Below, one piece after another: positions 37,524 through 45,303 of a stretch of DNA of 64,000 bases. This stretch comes from Tepidaquicella sp964564635 (GTDB lineage Bacteria; Bacteroidota; Ignavibacteria; Tepidaquicellales; Tepidaquicellaceae), in contig CAZMAR010000006.1 in the NCBI GenBank assembly GCA_964564635.1, positions 1 to 64,000 of the forward strand. Reading direction: 5' to 3'. The stretch's first letter is position 1, and every line of letters starts with the position of its first letter. The notes beneath the pieces were generated by a model, which saw nothing but the letters and a program-made list of their open reading frames with translations, was not told the DNA's origin and did no database searches. Made by a program: the position numbers and the translations under genes.

Positions 37524-38242
37524 AAAATTTTAAAAATTGATTTAAATTTAAGTTTCCAGACCATAATCATTGCTTCATACACAACTTTTTTTGACATTTT
37601 AGAAACACCAGCCCTTCTTTCAACAAAAAGAATTGGAATTTCAAGTATTTTAAAACCTTTCTTAAAAAATTTAAACTTCATTTCTATTTGAAATGAATAT
37701 CCATTGGATTTAACCTTATCTAAATCTATCTGTTTTAACTTTTCAACTCTGTAACACATAAAACCAGCAGTTGTATCATTCACTTTCAAACCAGTAACAA
37801 CTCTTGTATAAATATTTGCAAAATAACTCAACATTAATCTTCCAATGGGCCAGTTAATAACAGAAACTCCATTTACATACCTTGAACCAACCACTAAATC
37901 ATACCCTTTTTCAATATTTTCAATAAATTCGGGTAAATACTTGGGATCATGAGAAAAATCAGCATCCATCTCAAATACGTAGTCATATTGTTTATTTATT
38001 GCAAACTTAAATCCCTCCACATAAGCAGTACCTAATCCGGCTTTTTTTTCCCTTTTAATCAGGAATACATTATCATTTTTCAATTCCTCTACTAATTTCG
38101 CAGTCCCATCTGGTGAATTATCATCAACAATTAAAACATTAAATAAGTATTCCTTACTTGTTTTGGTTAAAATTTCGTTTATAATTTTGATTACATTTTC
38201 TGCCTCGTTATAAGTCGGTATTATAACCAATACTTTCTTCAT
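37520..38242 (-). CDS. Polyprenol monophosphomannose synthase-like GT2 (Dpm1 type)
   Basis: A 240-residue GT-A enzyme. IIPTYNEAENV, VDDNSPDGTA, the DADFSHDP motif (metal and donor site) and VVGSRYVNGV are all typical of Dpm1/Ppm synthases, which load mannose or another hexose onto a polyprenyl phosphate on the cytoplasmic face. No C-terminal membrane domain is present. Its start is 1 bp after the sugar-transferase gene and its stop overlaps the GT2 fusion gene by 4 bp. The acceptor lipid is probably undecaprenyl phosphate; the sugar is not certain. Confidence 0.88.
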   Translation of the reverse strand: MKKVLVIIPTYNEAENVIKIINEILTKTSKEYLFNVLIVDDNSPDGTAKLVEELKNDNVFLIKREKKAGLGTAYVEGFKFAINKQYDYVFEMDADFSHDPKYLPEFIENIEKGYDLVVGSRYVNGVSVINWPIGRLMLSYFANIYTRVVTGLKVNDTTAGFMCYRVEKLKQIDLDKVKSNGYSFQIEMKFKFFKKGFKILEIPILFVERRAGVSKMSKKVVYEAMIMVWKLKFKSIFKIL

Positions 38243-38243
38243 A

Positions 38244-39623
38244 TTATTGCCCTTTCATCATTAAAATAACAGCTATTGTGTTTAGCATAATTTTCAAATC
38301 AAGAGAGATGCTCATATTTTCAATATAATAAAAATCATACTGCAATTTTATTTTCACATCTTCAAGAGTGTTATCATATTTGTGTTTAATCTGTGCCCAA
38401 CCGGTAATACCGGGTTTAACAGATAATCTCCTCACATAATATGGTACTTCCTTCTTCAAAAATTCTACAAAGTAAGGTCTTTCAGGTCGAGGACCAACAA
38501 TACTCATATCATTTTTTAATACATTAATAAATTGAGGTAATTCATCAAATCTGATTTTTCTCATAATTCTACCAACTCTGGTTACACGAGGGTCATCTTT
38601 ATCAGCCCAAATAGGACCTGAAGATTCAGCTTCTTTATACATTGACCTGAATTTATATATCCTAAACAACTTTCCATTTTTACCAACACGAGTTTGAGTA
38701 TAAAAAACAGGACCTTCAGAATCCAATTTAATCGCAATTGCAGCAACAATACAAAATGGTAACGTTAGAACTAAAATTATTAAAGAAAATATAATATCAA
38801 TAACTCTTTTAACTAACTTGATTCTGAAAGTCATAATTTCCGGCATTACATCAATCAAAGGAGCACCATGTATCTGACTTGTTTTTGCCATTCCACTAAT
38901 AATTTCATACATATCTGGCACAATCTTTATTCCTATATCCATACCAGATGTTCGGTTAAGTACTTCAAACATTAATTCGCTTTTGTTTGGCTCGGAAGCA
39001 ACAATGACTTCTTGAATTTTTTCCCTCTGAATAATTTTATCAATTTCAGAAATATGCCCTATAACAGACTCTTTCATATCGGAATCATCAGTAGTTATAA
39101 ATCCAGAAAATTTAAAACCATGTTCAGGATATTTATCAATTAATTTTTTTAAAGATACAGCTTTTTCAGTTGTTCCAACAATAATTGTATTTTTTAATCC
39201 AATACCCTTACGAAATAATTTTCGCTGCATCCCATGAATGAAAAACCTTCCTGATGAAACAAATAATATTAATAATCCCCAATAAATAAAAATCAATAAT
39301 CTTGAAACCACTCTATCATCTTTAATAACATCATCAACAAGAATTACAAAAAAAAGTATAAAGGTACCAATTGTAACAGCTTTCATTACCGCAGAAAATT
39401 CATCGAATCTTGACTTAACAAACCAATGCTGATATAAACCGGAAGCAGTAAAAATAATAATCCAATATATGTATATAACAATAAGAGGTGCCCAAAATGA
39501 AGGCGCTTTAATGAGCATTATCCAACCTGATTCAATTCTGATATAGAAATAAATCAAATAAGTAAGTATAATCGCAATAGTGTCTGATAAAAAAAGTAAT
39601 AATATTTGATTTCTTTTAGACAA
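38244..39623 (-). CDS. Undecaprenyl-phosphate sugar-1-phosphate transferase (WcaJ/WbaP family)
   Basis: A 459-residue polytopic initiating transferase that would place a sugar-1-phosphate on undecaprenyl phosphate to start a glycan. There are about four N-terminal membrane helices, a CoA-binding-like Rossmann region (TIIVGTTEKAV, about 146-230), a re-entrant helix at about 272-298, then the catalytic module: KFRSM (324-328), Asp360-Glu361 in DELPQ, SIVGPRPERP and PGITGWAQI. All key residues are present. The sugar (glucose, galactose or other) is not predictable. It lies 12 bp after the transaldolase gene. Confidence 0.93.
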   Translation of the reverse strand: MSKRNQILLLFLSDTIAIILTYLIYFYIRIESGWIMLIKAPSFWAPLIVIYIYWIIIFTASGLYQHWFVKSRFDEFSAVMKAVTIGTFILFFVILVDDVIKDDRVVSRLLIFIYWGLLILFVSSGRFFIHGMQRKLFRKGIGLKNTIIVGTTEKAVSLKKLIDKYPEHGFKFSGFITTDDSDMKESVIGHISEIDKIIQREKIQEVIVASEPNKSELMFEVLNRTSGMDIGIKIVPDMYEIISGMAKTSQIHGAPLIDVMPEIMTFRIKLVKRVIDIIFSLIILVLTLPFCIVAAIAIKLDSEGPVFYTQTRVGKNGKLFRIYKFRSMYKEAESSGPIWADKDDPRVTRVGRIMRKIRFDELPQFINVLKNDMSIVGPRPERPYFVEFLKKEVPYYVRRLSVKPGITGWAQIKHKYDNTLEDVKIKLQYDFYYIENMSISLDLKIMLNTIAVILMMKGQ

Positions 39624-39635
39624 ATATTAAAATAA

Positions 39636-40367
39636 TTAAATTATTTTATACCCAAGAGATTTTGCATCATTATAAAACATTTTTACTGTGTCAAGAGACA
39701 AATCATTTAAATCCCTTGTTAAAAGGTTCAGTTTTTTCAGTATATCATTCGTAATTGTAATAATATCACATCCACAATTTTCGGCTTGAATTAAATTTAG
39801 TAACTCTCTTGAACTTGCCCAGAGCAATTCTGCGGATGAATTTTCTTTTATAATTTTTTTTGCTTCTTGCATATAGGGAACTGGGTCTCTGCCGGTATCA
39901 GCAATTCGTCCTGCAAATATTGATATTATTGTTTTCGAAGTCGGATTTAATGCAGGTAATATTTTTTTTACTTGCTCAACAGTAAGGACTGCTGTGATAT
40001 TAAGGGAAATACCATCGGAAGATAACCTCTTTATTAAATCAAAAGAAAGTTCACCAGTTGTATTAGTAATAGGAATTTTTACAAAAACATTATTTCCCCA
40101 TGAATAAATTAACCGGGCTTCTTTCTCCATAGATTGAAAATCATCTGAAAAAACTTCAAATGATATAGGCAAATCATTAATAACTTCTAAAAGTTCTTTC
40201 GCAAACCTTACATAATCAACGACGCCATCCTTTTTCATAAGTGTTGGATTTGTGGTAAAGCCTTTTACAAATCCTTCTTTATATAATTTAACCATCTCAT
40301 TTATATTTGCACCATCAGCAAATATTTTAATTTTGAGTTTTTCTAAGAATTCTTTGTAATTATTCAT
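39636..40367 (-). CDS. Transaldolase-family protein (TalC/FSA-like) in a sugar-nucleotide cassette
   Basis: A 243-residue TIM-barrel protein. The start KIKIFADGANINEM and the NPTLMKK segment are family landmarks. Lys97 in NNVFVKIPIT is the expected Schiff-base lysine, and ISIFAGRIADTGRDP is the phosphate-binding region. Size suits the short transaldolase / fructose-6-phosphate aldolase class. The gene overlaps the HAD phosphatase gene by 4 bp and is part of the same run. A transaldolase can produce sedoheptulose 7-phosphate, the precursor of nucleotide-activated heptoses, so supply of that precursor is a natural hypothesis. Other aldolase specificities are possible. Confidence 0.85.
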   Translation of the reverse strand: MNNYKEFLEKLKIKIFADGANINEMVKLYKEGFVKGFTTNPTLMKKDGVVDYVRFAKELLEVINDLPISFEVFSDDFQSMEKEARLIYSWGNNVFVKIPITNTTGELSFDLIKRLSSDGISLNITAVLTVEQVKKILPALNPTSKTIISIFAGRIADTGRDPVPYMQEAKKIIKENSSAELLWASSRELLNLIQAENCGCDIITITNDILKKLNLLTRDLNDLSLDTVKMFYNDAKSLGYKII

Positions 40368-40936
40368 ATAGAATTTAGAATTATTTTTGTTGCTTCAGAA
40401 ATATTACCAGCATAAAAATCAGGATGATTATTTTCTTGTAATTTAAATAATCCCGAGTTGATGAAAATTGTTTTAAGTTTAGCATTTTTACCACAACTTA
40501 TATCTGAATCTCTATCACCTATAAACCAAGATTTCATTCTGTCGATATTGTATCTACTAACTGCATTATCAATAAACAATGTTCCAGGTTTTCTGCACTC
40601 GCATTTAATATTAAAACCTTCAACAATACCATCAGGATGATGAAAACAATAATTGTACTCAGTAATTTCTATTCCATTATTCTCCATAATTTCTTTGAAC
40701 CTTTCACAAACAGAAATCAGTTTTTCATAGGAAATTTTTCCTTTTGCATAATCCGGCTGATTAGAAACAATGAACAACATATAATTGTTACTTAATAAAC
40801 TTTTTAAGCTATCAAAAACACCATCAATAATTTCAATTTCTTCATAAGAGTAAGGAGGAGTGAACTCATTGTATTCATCTCTGAAAATTAATTTATTTAA
40901 AACACCATCTCTATCTAAAAAAACTGCCCTATTCAT
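40364..40936 (-). CDS. gmhB: HAD-IIIA phosphatase, GmhB-like (heptose 1,7-bisphosphate 7-phosphatase)
   Basis: A 190-residue HAD enzyme. The catalytic motif I is FLDRDGVLN with Asp8 and Asp10. A zinc-binding cluster of the GmhB/HisB type is visible as CFHHPDG followed by KCECRKPG, and GDRDSDI holds motif III-IV. In the ADP- or GDP-heptose pathways this enzyme removes the 7-phosphate from D-glycero-D-manno-heptose 1,7-bisphosphate. Histidinol phosphatase is the other close relative, but no his gene is near. It lies 12 bp after the SIS gene and overlaps the transaldolase by 4 bp. Confidence 0.85.
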   Translation of the reverse strand: MNRAVFLDRDGVLNKLIFRDEYNEFTPPYSYEEIEIIDGVFDSLKSLLSNNYMLFIVSNQPDYAKGKISYEKLISVCERFKEIMENNGIEITEYNYCFHHPDGIVEGFNIKCECRKPGTLFIDNAVSRYNIDRMKSWFIGDRDSDISCGKNAKLKTIFINSGLFKLQENNHPDFYAGNISEATKIILNSI

Positions 40937-40948
40937 TTTACCTCAAAA

Positions 40949-41548
40949 CTATTTAATTGACTCCCATTTCATTTCATATTTTTGAATCTCAGGGTGAGAA
41001 ACAATCAAATGCCATACAATTGCCTGAAATGCTTCAGTATGGGGTGTTACCGACTTTTCATTAACGGTTGGTATCACAACGCAGGCATCGGCTTCTTTTT
41101 TAGTATAACCACCATCTCTGCCAACAATACCGATAACTTTAGAATTTACTTTTTTAGCATATTTAATTGACTCAACTAAATTAACACTAATTTTCTTTTC
41201 TAAATTTCCACCACCGACAGAAAGAATAAGTACACAATCTTTTTTATTTAAATTACTAATTTTTAGCCAATCAACGAAAACCGATTCCCAACCATTATCA
41301 TTTATTCTTGCAGTCAATTCTGATACATTATCAACAGGAGTATAAGATTCAATACCAGCAATTTTTCTGAAATCATTAACTGCATGAGAAGCATTTGCAG
41401 CGCTTCCTCCTACACCGATGATAAATAAGCGACCAGAGTTTTTCTTCAGCTCTTTCAGTATTTTAACAACCTTTGTTATTTGATTTCTATTGATTTTTTT
41501 AATAACATCAATTGCTTCATTGAAATAGTTTTCTATGAATCCTTCCAT
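40949..41548 (-). CDS. SIS-domain sugar phosphate isomerase, GmhA-like
   Basis: A 199-residue SIS-fold protein. GVGGSAANASHAVNDF near residue 46 is the N-terminal phosphate-binding loop of the GmhA/DiaA group. In GmhA the second loop reads STSGNS; here it is LSVGGGN, so the usual serines are absent. The C-terminal helix HTEAFQAIVWHLIVSHPEI is conserved in SIS proteins of heptose cassettes. It would isomerise sedoheptulose 7-phosphate to D-glycero-D-manno-heptose 7-phosphate. Because of the altered loop the exact substrate is less certain than for the flanking kinase and phosphatase. One bp separates it from the nucleotidyltransferase gene. Confidence 0.8.
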   Translation of the reverse strand: MEGFIENYFNEAIDVIKKINRNQITKVVKILKELKKNSGRLFIIGVGGSAANASHAVNDFRKIAGIESYTPVDNVSELTARINDNGWESVFVDWLKISNLNKKDCVLILSVGGGNLEKKISVNLVESIKYAKKVNSKVIGIVGRDGGYTKKEADACVVIPTVNEKSVTPHTEAFQAIVWHLIVSHPEIQKYEMKWESIK

Positions 41549-41549
41549 A

Positions 41550-42263
41550 TTATGTAATAATTTTGTTTTTAAAACAATTAATCAACTCTTCTAAACCGTG
41601 TTTGGAACCAATTTCATAAAATCTGGTTTTCACTTCAAACCCAATTAACTCATCATTTTTTATCAAGTTTTGATAAACTTCAACTAAATCAAATATTCTT
41701 CTGGTTCTAAAATGGTCAAATGCTTTCTTATTTAAAATACCTAAACCATAATCAATATAATTCATTTTTGAATTAGTTTTCGTTTTATCATAATCTAATA
41801 TTTTACCATTTTCAAAAATGATATTACTTTTATCATATAAATCAGAATTTTTATATACAGTCATTAAACCTAATTTACCACTTTTTTCATAAATATCTGA
41901 TACTTCAGAAAAATTTAAAGTTAGATATGAATCACCATAAATCACAAAGAAATCATTACTTAAAAATTCAAAAGCATTCAATATACAACCACCAGTTCCT
42001 AATGGCTCGGGTTTATCATAAGAAAAAAATATTTCAAAATCTCTAATAATAGATTTTTCATTTTTCAGATATTCCTCAATCATTTCTCCAAGAACACCTA
42101 AACAAAGAACTACTTTTTTTATATTATTCTTTTTAAATAACTCAAATTGCCTTACAATAAACGGTTTGCCTGCAATATCTATTAGTGACTTTGGAATACT
42201 ATAAGTCAAAGGATATAACCTTGTAGCTTTACCTCCAGCAATAACACAAATTTCATTAATCAT
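41550..42263 (-). CDS. Sugar-1-phosphate nucleotidyltransferase, HddC-like
   Basis: A 237-residue GT-A-like nucleotidyltransferase. It begins VIAGGKATRLYPLTYSIPKS (consensus GGxGTRLxPLT..xPKxL, with Ala for Gly). It continues with PLGTGGCILNA and the metal-site VIYGDSYLT. Next to a GHMP heptose kinase this would be HddC, which joins GMP to D-glycero-alpha-D-manno-heptose 1-phosphate. The nucleotide (G, A or T) cannot be read directly. It lacks the C-terminal hexapeptide domain found in GlmU-like enzymes. Spacing to its neighbours is 1 and 3 bp. Confidence 0.82.
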   Translation of the reverse strand: MINEICVIAGGKATRLYPLTYSIPKSLIDIAGKPFIVRQFELFKKNNIKKVVLCLGVLGEMIEEYLKNEKSIIRDFEIFFSYDKPEPLGTGGCILNAFEFLSNDFFVIYGDSYLTLNFSEVSDIYEKSGKLGLMTVYKNSDLYDKSNIIFENGKILDYDKTKTNSKMNYIDYGLGILNKKAFDHFRTRRIFDLVEVYQNLIKNDELIGFEVKTRFYEIGSKHGLEELINCFKNKIIT

Positions 42264-42266
42264 ATT

Positions 42267-43250
42267 TTAATCACTGAAAATTTTTTTTGCTCCTTCTTTT
42301 TCAAAATTGAACCATGTGGGTCTAAGATTTAGTTGTTCCATTGCTTCAAGAAATTTAATCTTATTAGATGGACAGTAAAAAAGTAAAAAGCCACCACCAC
42401 CAGCACCAACAACCTTTCCCCCTAAAGCACCATTTTTTAAAGCAACATCATAGATTTCATCAATAGAGTTATCTGATATCTTATTAGATAGACCTTTTTT
42501 TATTTTCCAGTGTTCGTTTAGCAACTCTCCAAACTCATCAATTTTCCCGGATTCAAAAACCTTTTTTGTATATAAGCCAATTTCCTTTATTTTATGTAAC
42601 CTTTCAATAATTTCATTATTATTTTCTTTAACTTTAGTATCCTGCTCCTTTAAAACATTACTTGCAAACCTATTTTTATTCAAATAAAATAAAAACAGAT
42701 TACTTTGCAGCTCCATCAAAGCCCCATCACTTATACTAATCGGTTCAATATCTACAGTTCCATCTTGATTAAAATAATATCCATTAAATCCCCCATATGC
42801 AGCAACATACTGATCTTGTTTTCCAATAGGTTCTTTAAGAATATCAATTTCAATGTAACATGCGGTTTCCGCTAATTTGCTTAAAGATACATAATTTCTT
42901 TTGAAAGCAAATAATGCATTAAGCAATGCTACGGTAAAAGTAGAAGAAGTACCCAATCCGCAATTAGAAGGAACATCAGCCATAGATACAAGCTCAATAT
43001 GCCTATCAACTCCAAAATATTTAAGTGCTTCTCGGAAAATGTTATGTTCAATATTTTCGATATTATCAACTATCTCTGTTTTTGAATAAGATAATCGTAC
43101 AGAAGACTCAAATCTTTTATTCAGTAGAATATAAACAAATTTATTAATTGCAGTTGCCATGAGAAATCCCCCATACCGAGAATAGTAGGAAGCGAGGTCA
43201 GTACCACCTCCTCCCATAGAAATTCTTACTGGCGCTCTTGAAATAATCAT
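42267..43250 (-). CDS. GHMP kinase, HddA-like (heptose 7-phosphate 1-kinase)
   Basis: A 327-residue GHMP-superfamily kinase. The N-terminal RAPVRISMGGGGTDLASYY is the substrate-binding start seen in heptose and fucose kinases. The ATP loop is PSNCGLGTSSTF (94-105), and the C-terminal motif is KVVGAGGGGFLLFY. HddA phosphorylates D-glycero-D-manno-heptose 7-phosphate at C1 in the alpha configuration, which leads to GDP-heptose. Its place next to the SIS, HAD and nucleotidyltransferase genes supports that role over L-fucokinase or galactokinase. It overlaps the epimerase gene by 4 bp. Confidence 0.87.
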   Translation of the reverse strand: MIISRAPVRISMGGGGTDLASYYSRYGGFLMATAINKFVYILLNKRFESSVRLSYSKTEIVDNIENIEHNIFREALKYFGVDRHIELVSMADVPSNCGLGTSSTFTVALLNALFAFKRNYVSLSKLAETACYIEIDILKEPIGKQDQYVAAYGGFNGYYFNQDGTVDIEPISISDGALMELQSNLFLFYLNKNRFASNVLKEQDTKVKENNNEIIERLHKIKEIGLYTKKVFESGKIDEFGELLNEHWKIKKGLSNKISDNSIDEIYDVALKNGALGGKVVGAGGGGFLLFYCPSNKIKFLEAMEQLNLRPTWFNFEKEGAKKIFSD

Positions 43251-44224
43251 CTTGTTTCTCCTTTAAAAAAAGATTTATTGCTTAATGCTTCCTGATAAAT
43301 AGATTTAATTGATAATTCTATTGCTTCTTTAGAGCTGTATTTATTCCTCCATCCAAGTTTCCTAATCTTGTTAGAATTTAACCTAACTACAGGGACATCA
43401 CCTTTCCAACCTCTATCACCTCCTGTGAAAACGTATTCTACTTTTTTCAAATCCATTATTTTTACAGTTAAATCTGCAATTTCTTTTACTGTAATATAAT
43501 CCTGCGTTGCAACATTAAAATAATTAAAATTATTTAAAAAATTAGTTTCAATAATTCTCATTGCAGAAATGACATCATCAACATATATATAAGATTTACT
43601 CTGAGTTCCATTACCTAAAATCTCAAGTCTTGAACTATCCTTTAATAACTTTCTCACAAAGTCATAACCAACTCCGTGAGTTTGGTTCGGACCAACAACA
43701 TTGGCGAACCTGAAAACGGCAGCATTCATTTCGAACATATGACAATAAGAACAGATAAGCGCTTCACAGGCAAGCTTACTTGCACCATAAGTTGAAATTG
43801 GTAGCATAGGAGAAAAATTTTCATCAGTTTCAAGATAACCAGTATCACCATAAACCCCACTCCCGGAAGCGTAAAGAATATTTTTAACGGAATTCAGTCT
43901 CATTGCTTCAACGACATTATTCGTTAAGAATGTCCCTTCCCAGAAATCAATATCTGGTTCCAACATCGCCTTTGCAATATCGGGATTAGAAGCAAAATGA
44001 TAAACTATATCGAAGCCCTTCATAGATTCTTTCAAAACATCTAAATTTTTCACATCTGCCTTAACAATATCAAGATTTTCATTATTTTCCACCTCTTTAA
44101 GATGAAACATCTTCCCGGAAGAAAAATTGTCATAAATTCTAACAAAGTTATCCTCTTTCAATAACTCTTTAACTAAATGGCTACCTATAAAACCTGCACC
44201 ACCGATGACAAAATATTTTTTCAT
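43247..44224 (-). CDS. NAD-dependent sugar epimerase/dehydratase (extended SDR)
   Basis: A 325-residue Rossmann-fold enzyme. The NAD(P) site is GGAGFIGSHL at about 8-17. The Ser and Tyr-x3-Lys residues lie in ASGSGVYGD and TYGASKLACEAL. RFANVVGPNQTHGV and the C-terminal GGDRGWKGDVP segment belong to the UDP-glucose 4-epimerase-like group. In this operon it may act on the nucleotide-heptose (for instance as an epimerase or 4,6-dehydratase) or on a separate hexose. Position favours a role in the same glycan. It lies 2 bp after the first glycosyltransferase gene. Confidence 0.87.
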   Translation of the reverse strand: MKKYFVIGGAGFIGSHLVKELLKEDNFVRIYDNFSSGKMFHLKEVENNENLDIVKADVKNLDVLKESMKGFDIVYHFASNPDIAKAMLEPDIDFWEGTFLTNNVVEAMRLNSVKNILYASGSGVYGDTGYLETDENFSPMLPISTYGASKLACEALICSYCHMFEMNAAVFRFANVVGPNQTHGVGYDFVRKLLKDSSRLEILGNGTQSKSYIYVDDVISAMRIIETNFLNNFNYFNVATQDYITVKEIADLTVKIMDLKKVEYVFTGGDRGWKGDVPVVRLNSNKIRKLGWRNKYSSKEAIELSIKSIYQEALSNKSFFKGETR

Positions 44225-44226
44225 TT

Positions 44227-45054
44227 TTAAAAAATCTTTCTTTTTGCAAAATACATAAAGGTTTGTAATCTTTTTCTTATAAAAAACGGAGTTAAAGAAT
44301 ATAAATACTGGAATGTATTTACTATACGAGCTTTTTTATAATTAGGATAATAATTTTTATATTCACTAATTAATTTAATGATTGATTTTGACTGCTCTCT
44401 CTGATAGATGAAAGATTTATTCTGACCAGCAGAAACATAACAGGCAAAATACTCCTGAAAATTATAAAGTTTTCCAATTAGACCCAGCCGTAAGAAAAAA
44501 TCCCAGTCTTCAGCAAATGGAATGTCTTTGTATAATCCCACTTTTATTGCTGAGTCTTTTCTAAATACAACTGTCGGATGTGAAAATGGATTTGCAAATA
44601 GTATACTCCTTCTGATATTCTCGTCGTTTTCTTTTTTTAAATATTTAAATATAGGTTTTCCTTTAGAATTAATCATAATAATTCCACCACCAGTAATTAC
44701 ATAATCATGTTTATTATCAAGAAAATCAACCTGATATTTCAGTTTATCTTTAAAAATCCAATAATCATCATCATCAAGTCTTGCAATATATTTACCTTTT
44801 GAATTTTCAATACCAAAATTTAAATACTTACTTATGCCAGGTCTATTATCAACAGGGATTCTAAAATATTTAATTCTTGAATCTAATTTTTCATAATTTT
44901 TCATCATTTCCTCTGTATTGTCAGTAGAGATGTCATCCACAACTATTAACTCCCAGAACTCAAAAGATTGTTCAAGAACACTTTTTATTGCCCTATCCAG
45001 CATCTCGGCTCTATTACAAGTAGGCATCACAATACTAACGATTGTTTCTGGCAT
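44227..45054 (-). CDS. Family 2 glycosyltransferase
   Basis: A 275-residue GT-A enzyme with VSIVMPTCNRAEMLDRAI at the start, VVDDISTDNTEEM, the donor and metal motif YIARLDDDDYW, and FAEDWDFFLRLG, which carries the acceptor-side acidic pair. The C-terminus is basic, as in membrane-associated transferases. Donor and acceptor are unknown; the next six genes encode an epimerase and a heptose-like nucleotide-sugar pathway, so a heptosyltransferase role is possible but unproven. It is the first gene of the minus-strand run, with its promoter in the 45055-45303 gap. Confidence 0.87.
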   Translation of the reverse strand: MPETIVSIVMPTCNRAEMLDRAIKSVLEQSFEFWELIVVDDISTDNTEEMMKNYEKLDSRIKYFRIPVDNRPGISKYLNFGIENSKGKYIARLDDDDYWIFKDKLKYQVDFLDNKHDYVITGGGIIMINSKGKPIFKYLKKENDENIRRSILFANPFSHPTVVFRKDSAIKVGLYKDIPFAEDWDFFLRLGLIGKLYNFQEYFACYVSAGQNKSFIYQREQSKSIIKLISEYKNYYPNYKKARIVNTFQYLYSLTPFFIRKRLQTFMYFAKRKIF

Positions 45055-45303
45055 ATATTAAACTAAATTAAAAAAAATACAAATATTAATATATTAATTA
45101 TGATAAAAAATTACAATTTATTAAATTTAAATATTAAAATCACTCATAATGACTTTTAAAATTTTATTATTAAGATATATAATTTAACAAAAGAGTACTT
45201 ATGTTTATTAATTTAAACATTAGTTAATACCTTTTTATTTCACAATATTAATGAATTGTATAAGATAATCATATTTTATAAATTGCATTTTTTAATTAAT
45301 AAT
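45055..45303. promoter_or_regulatory. Divergent intergenic region between two glycan-related runs
   Basis: About 249 bp of very AT-rich sequence separates the first gene of the minus-strand run from proS on the plus strand. It must contain both promoters. No G+C-containing hairpin, T-box or repeat is visible. An upstream ATG at 45256 is in frame with proS but is considered not to be the start. Confidence 0.35.

Noticed and set aside
45256..45303. Sixteen-codon upstream extension of proS
   Set aside because: The extension is hydrophobic and not conserved; the family start MRLSKFFIPTLKE lies at 45304.
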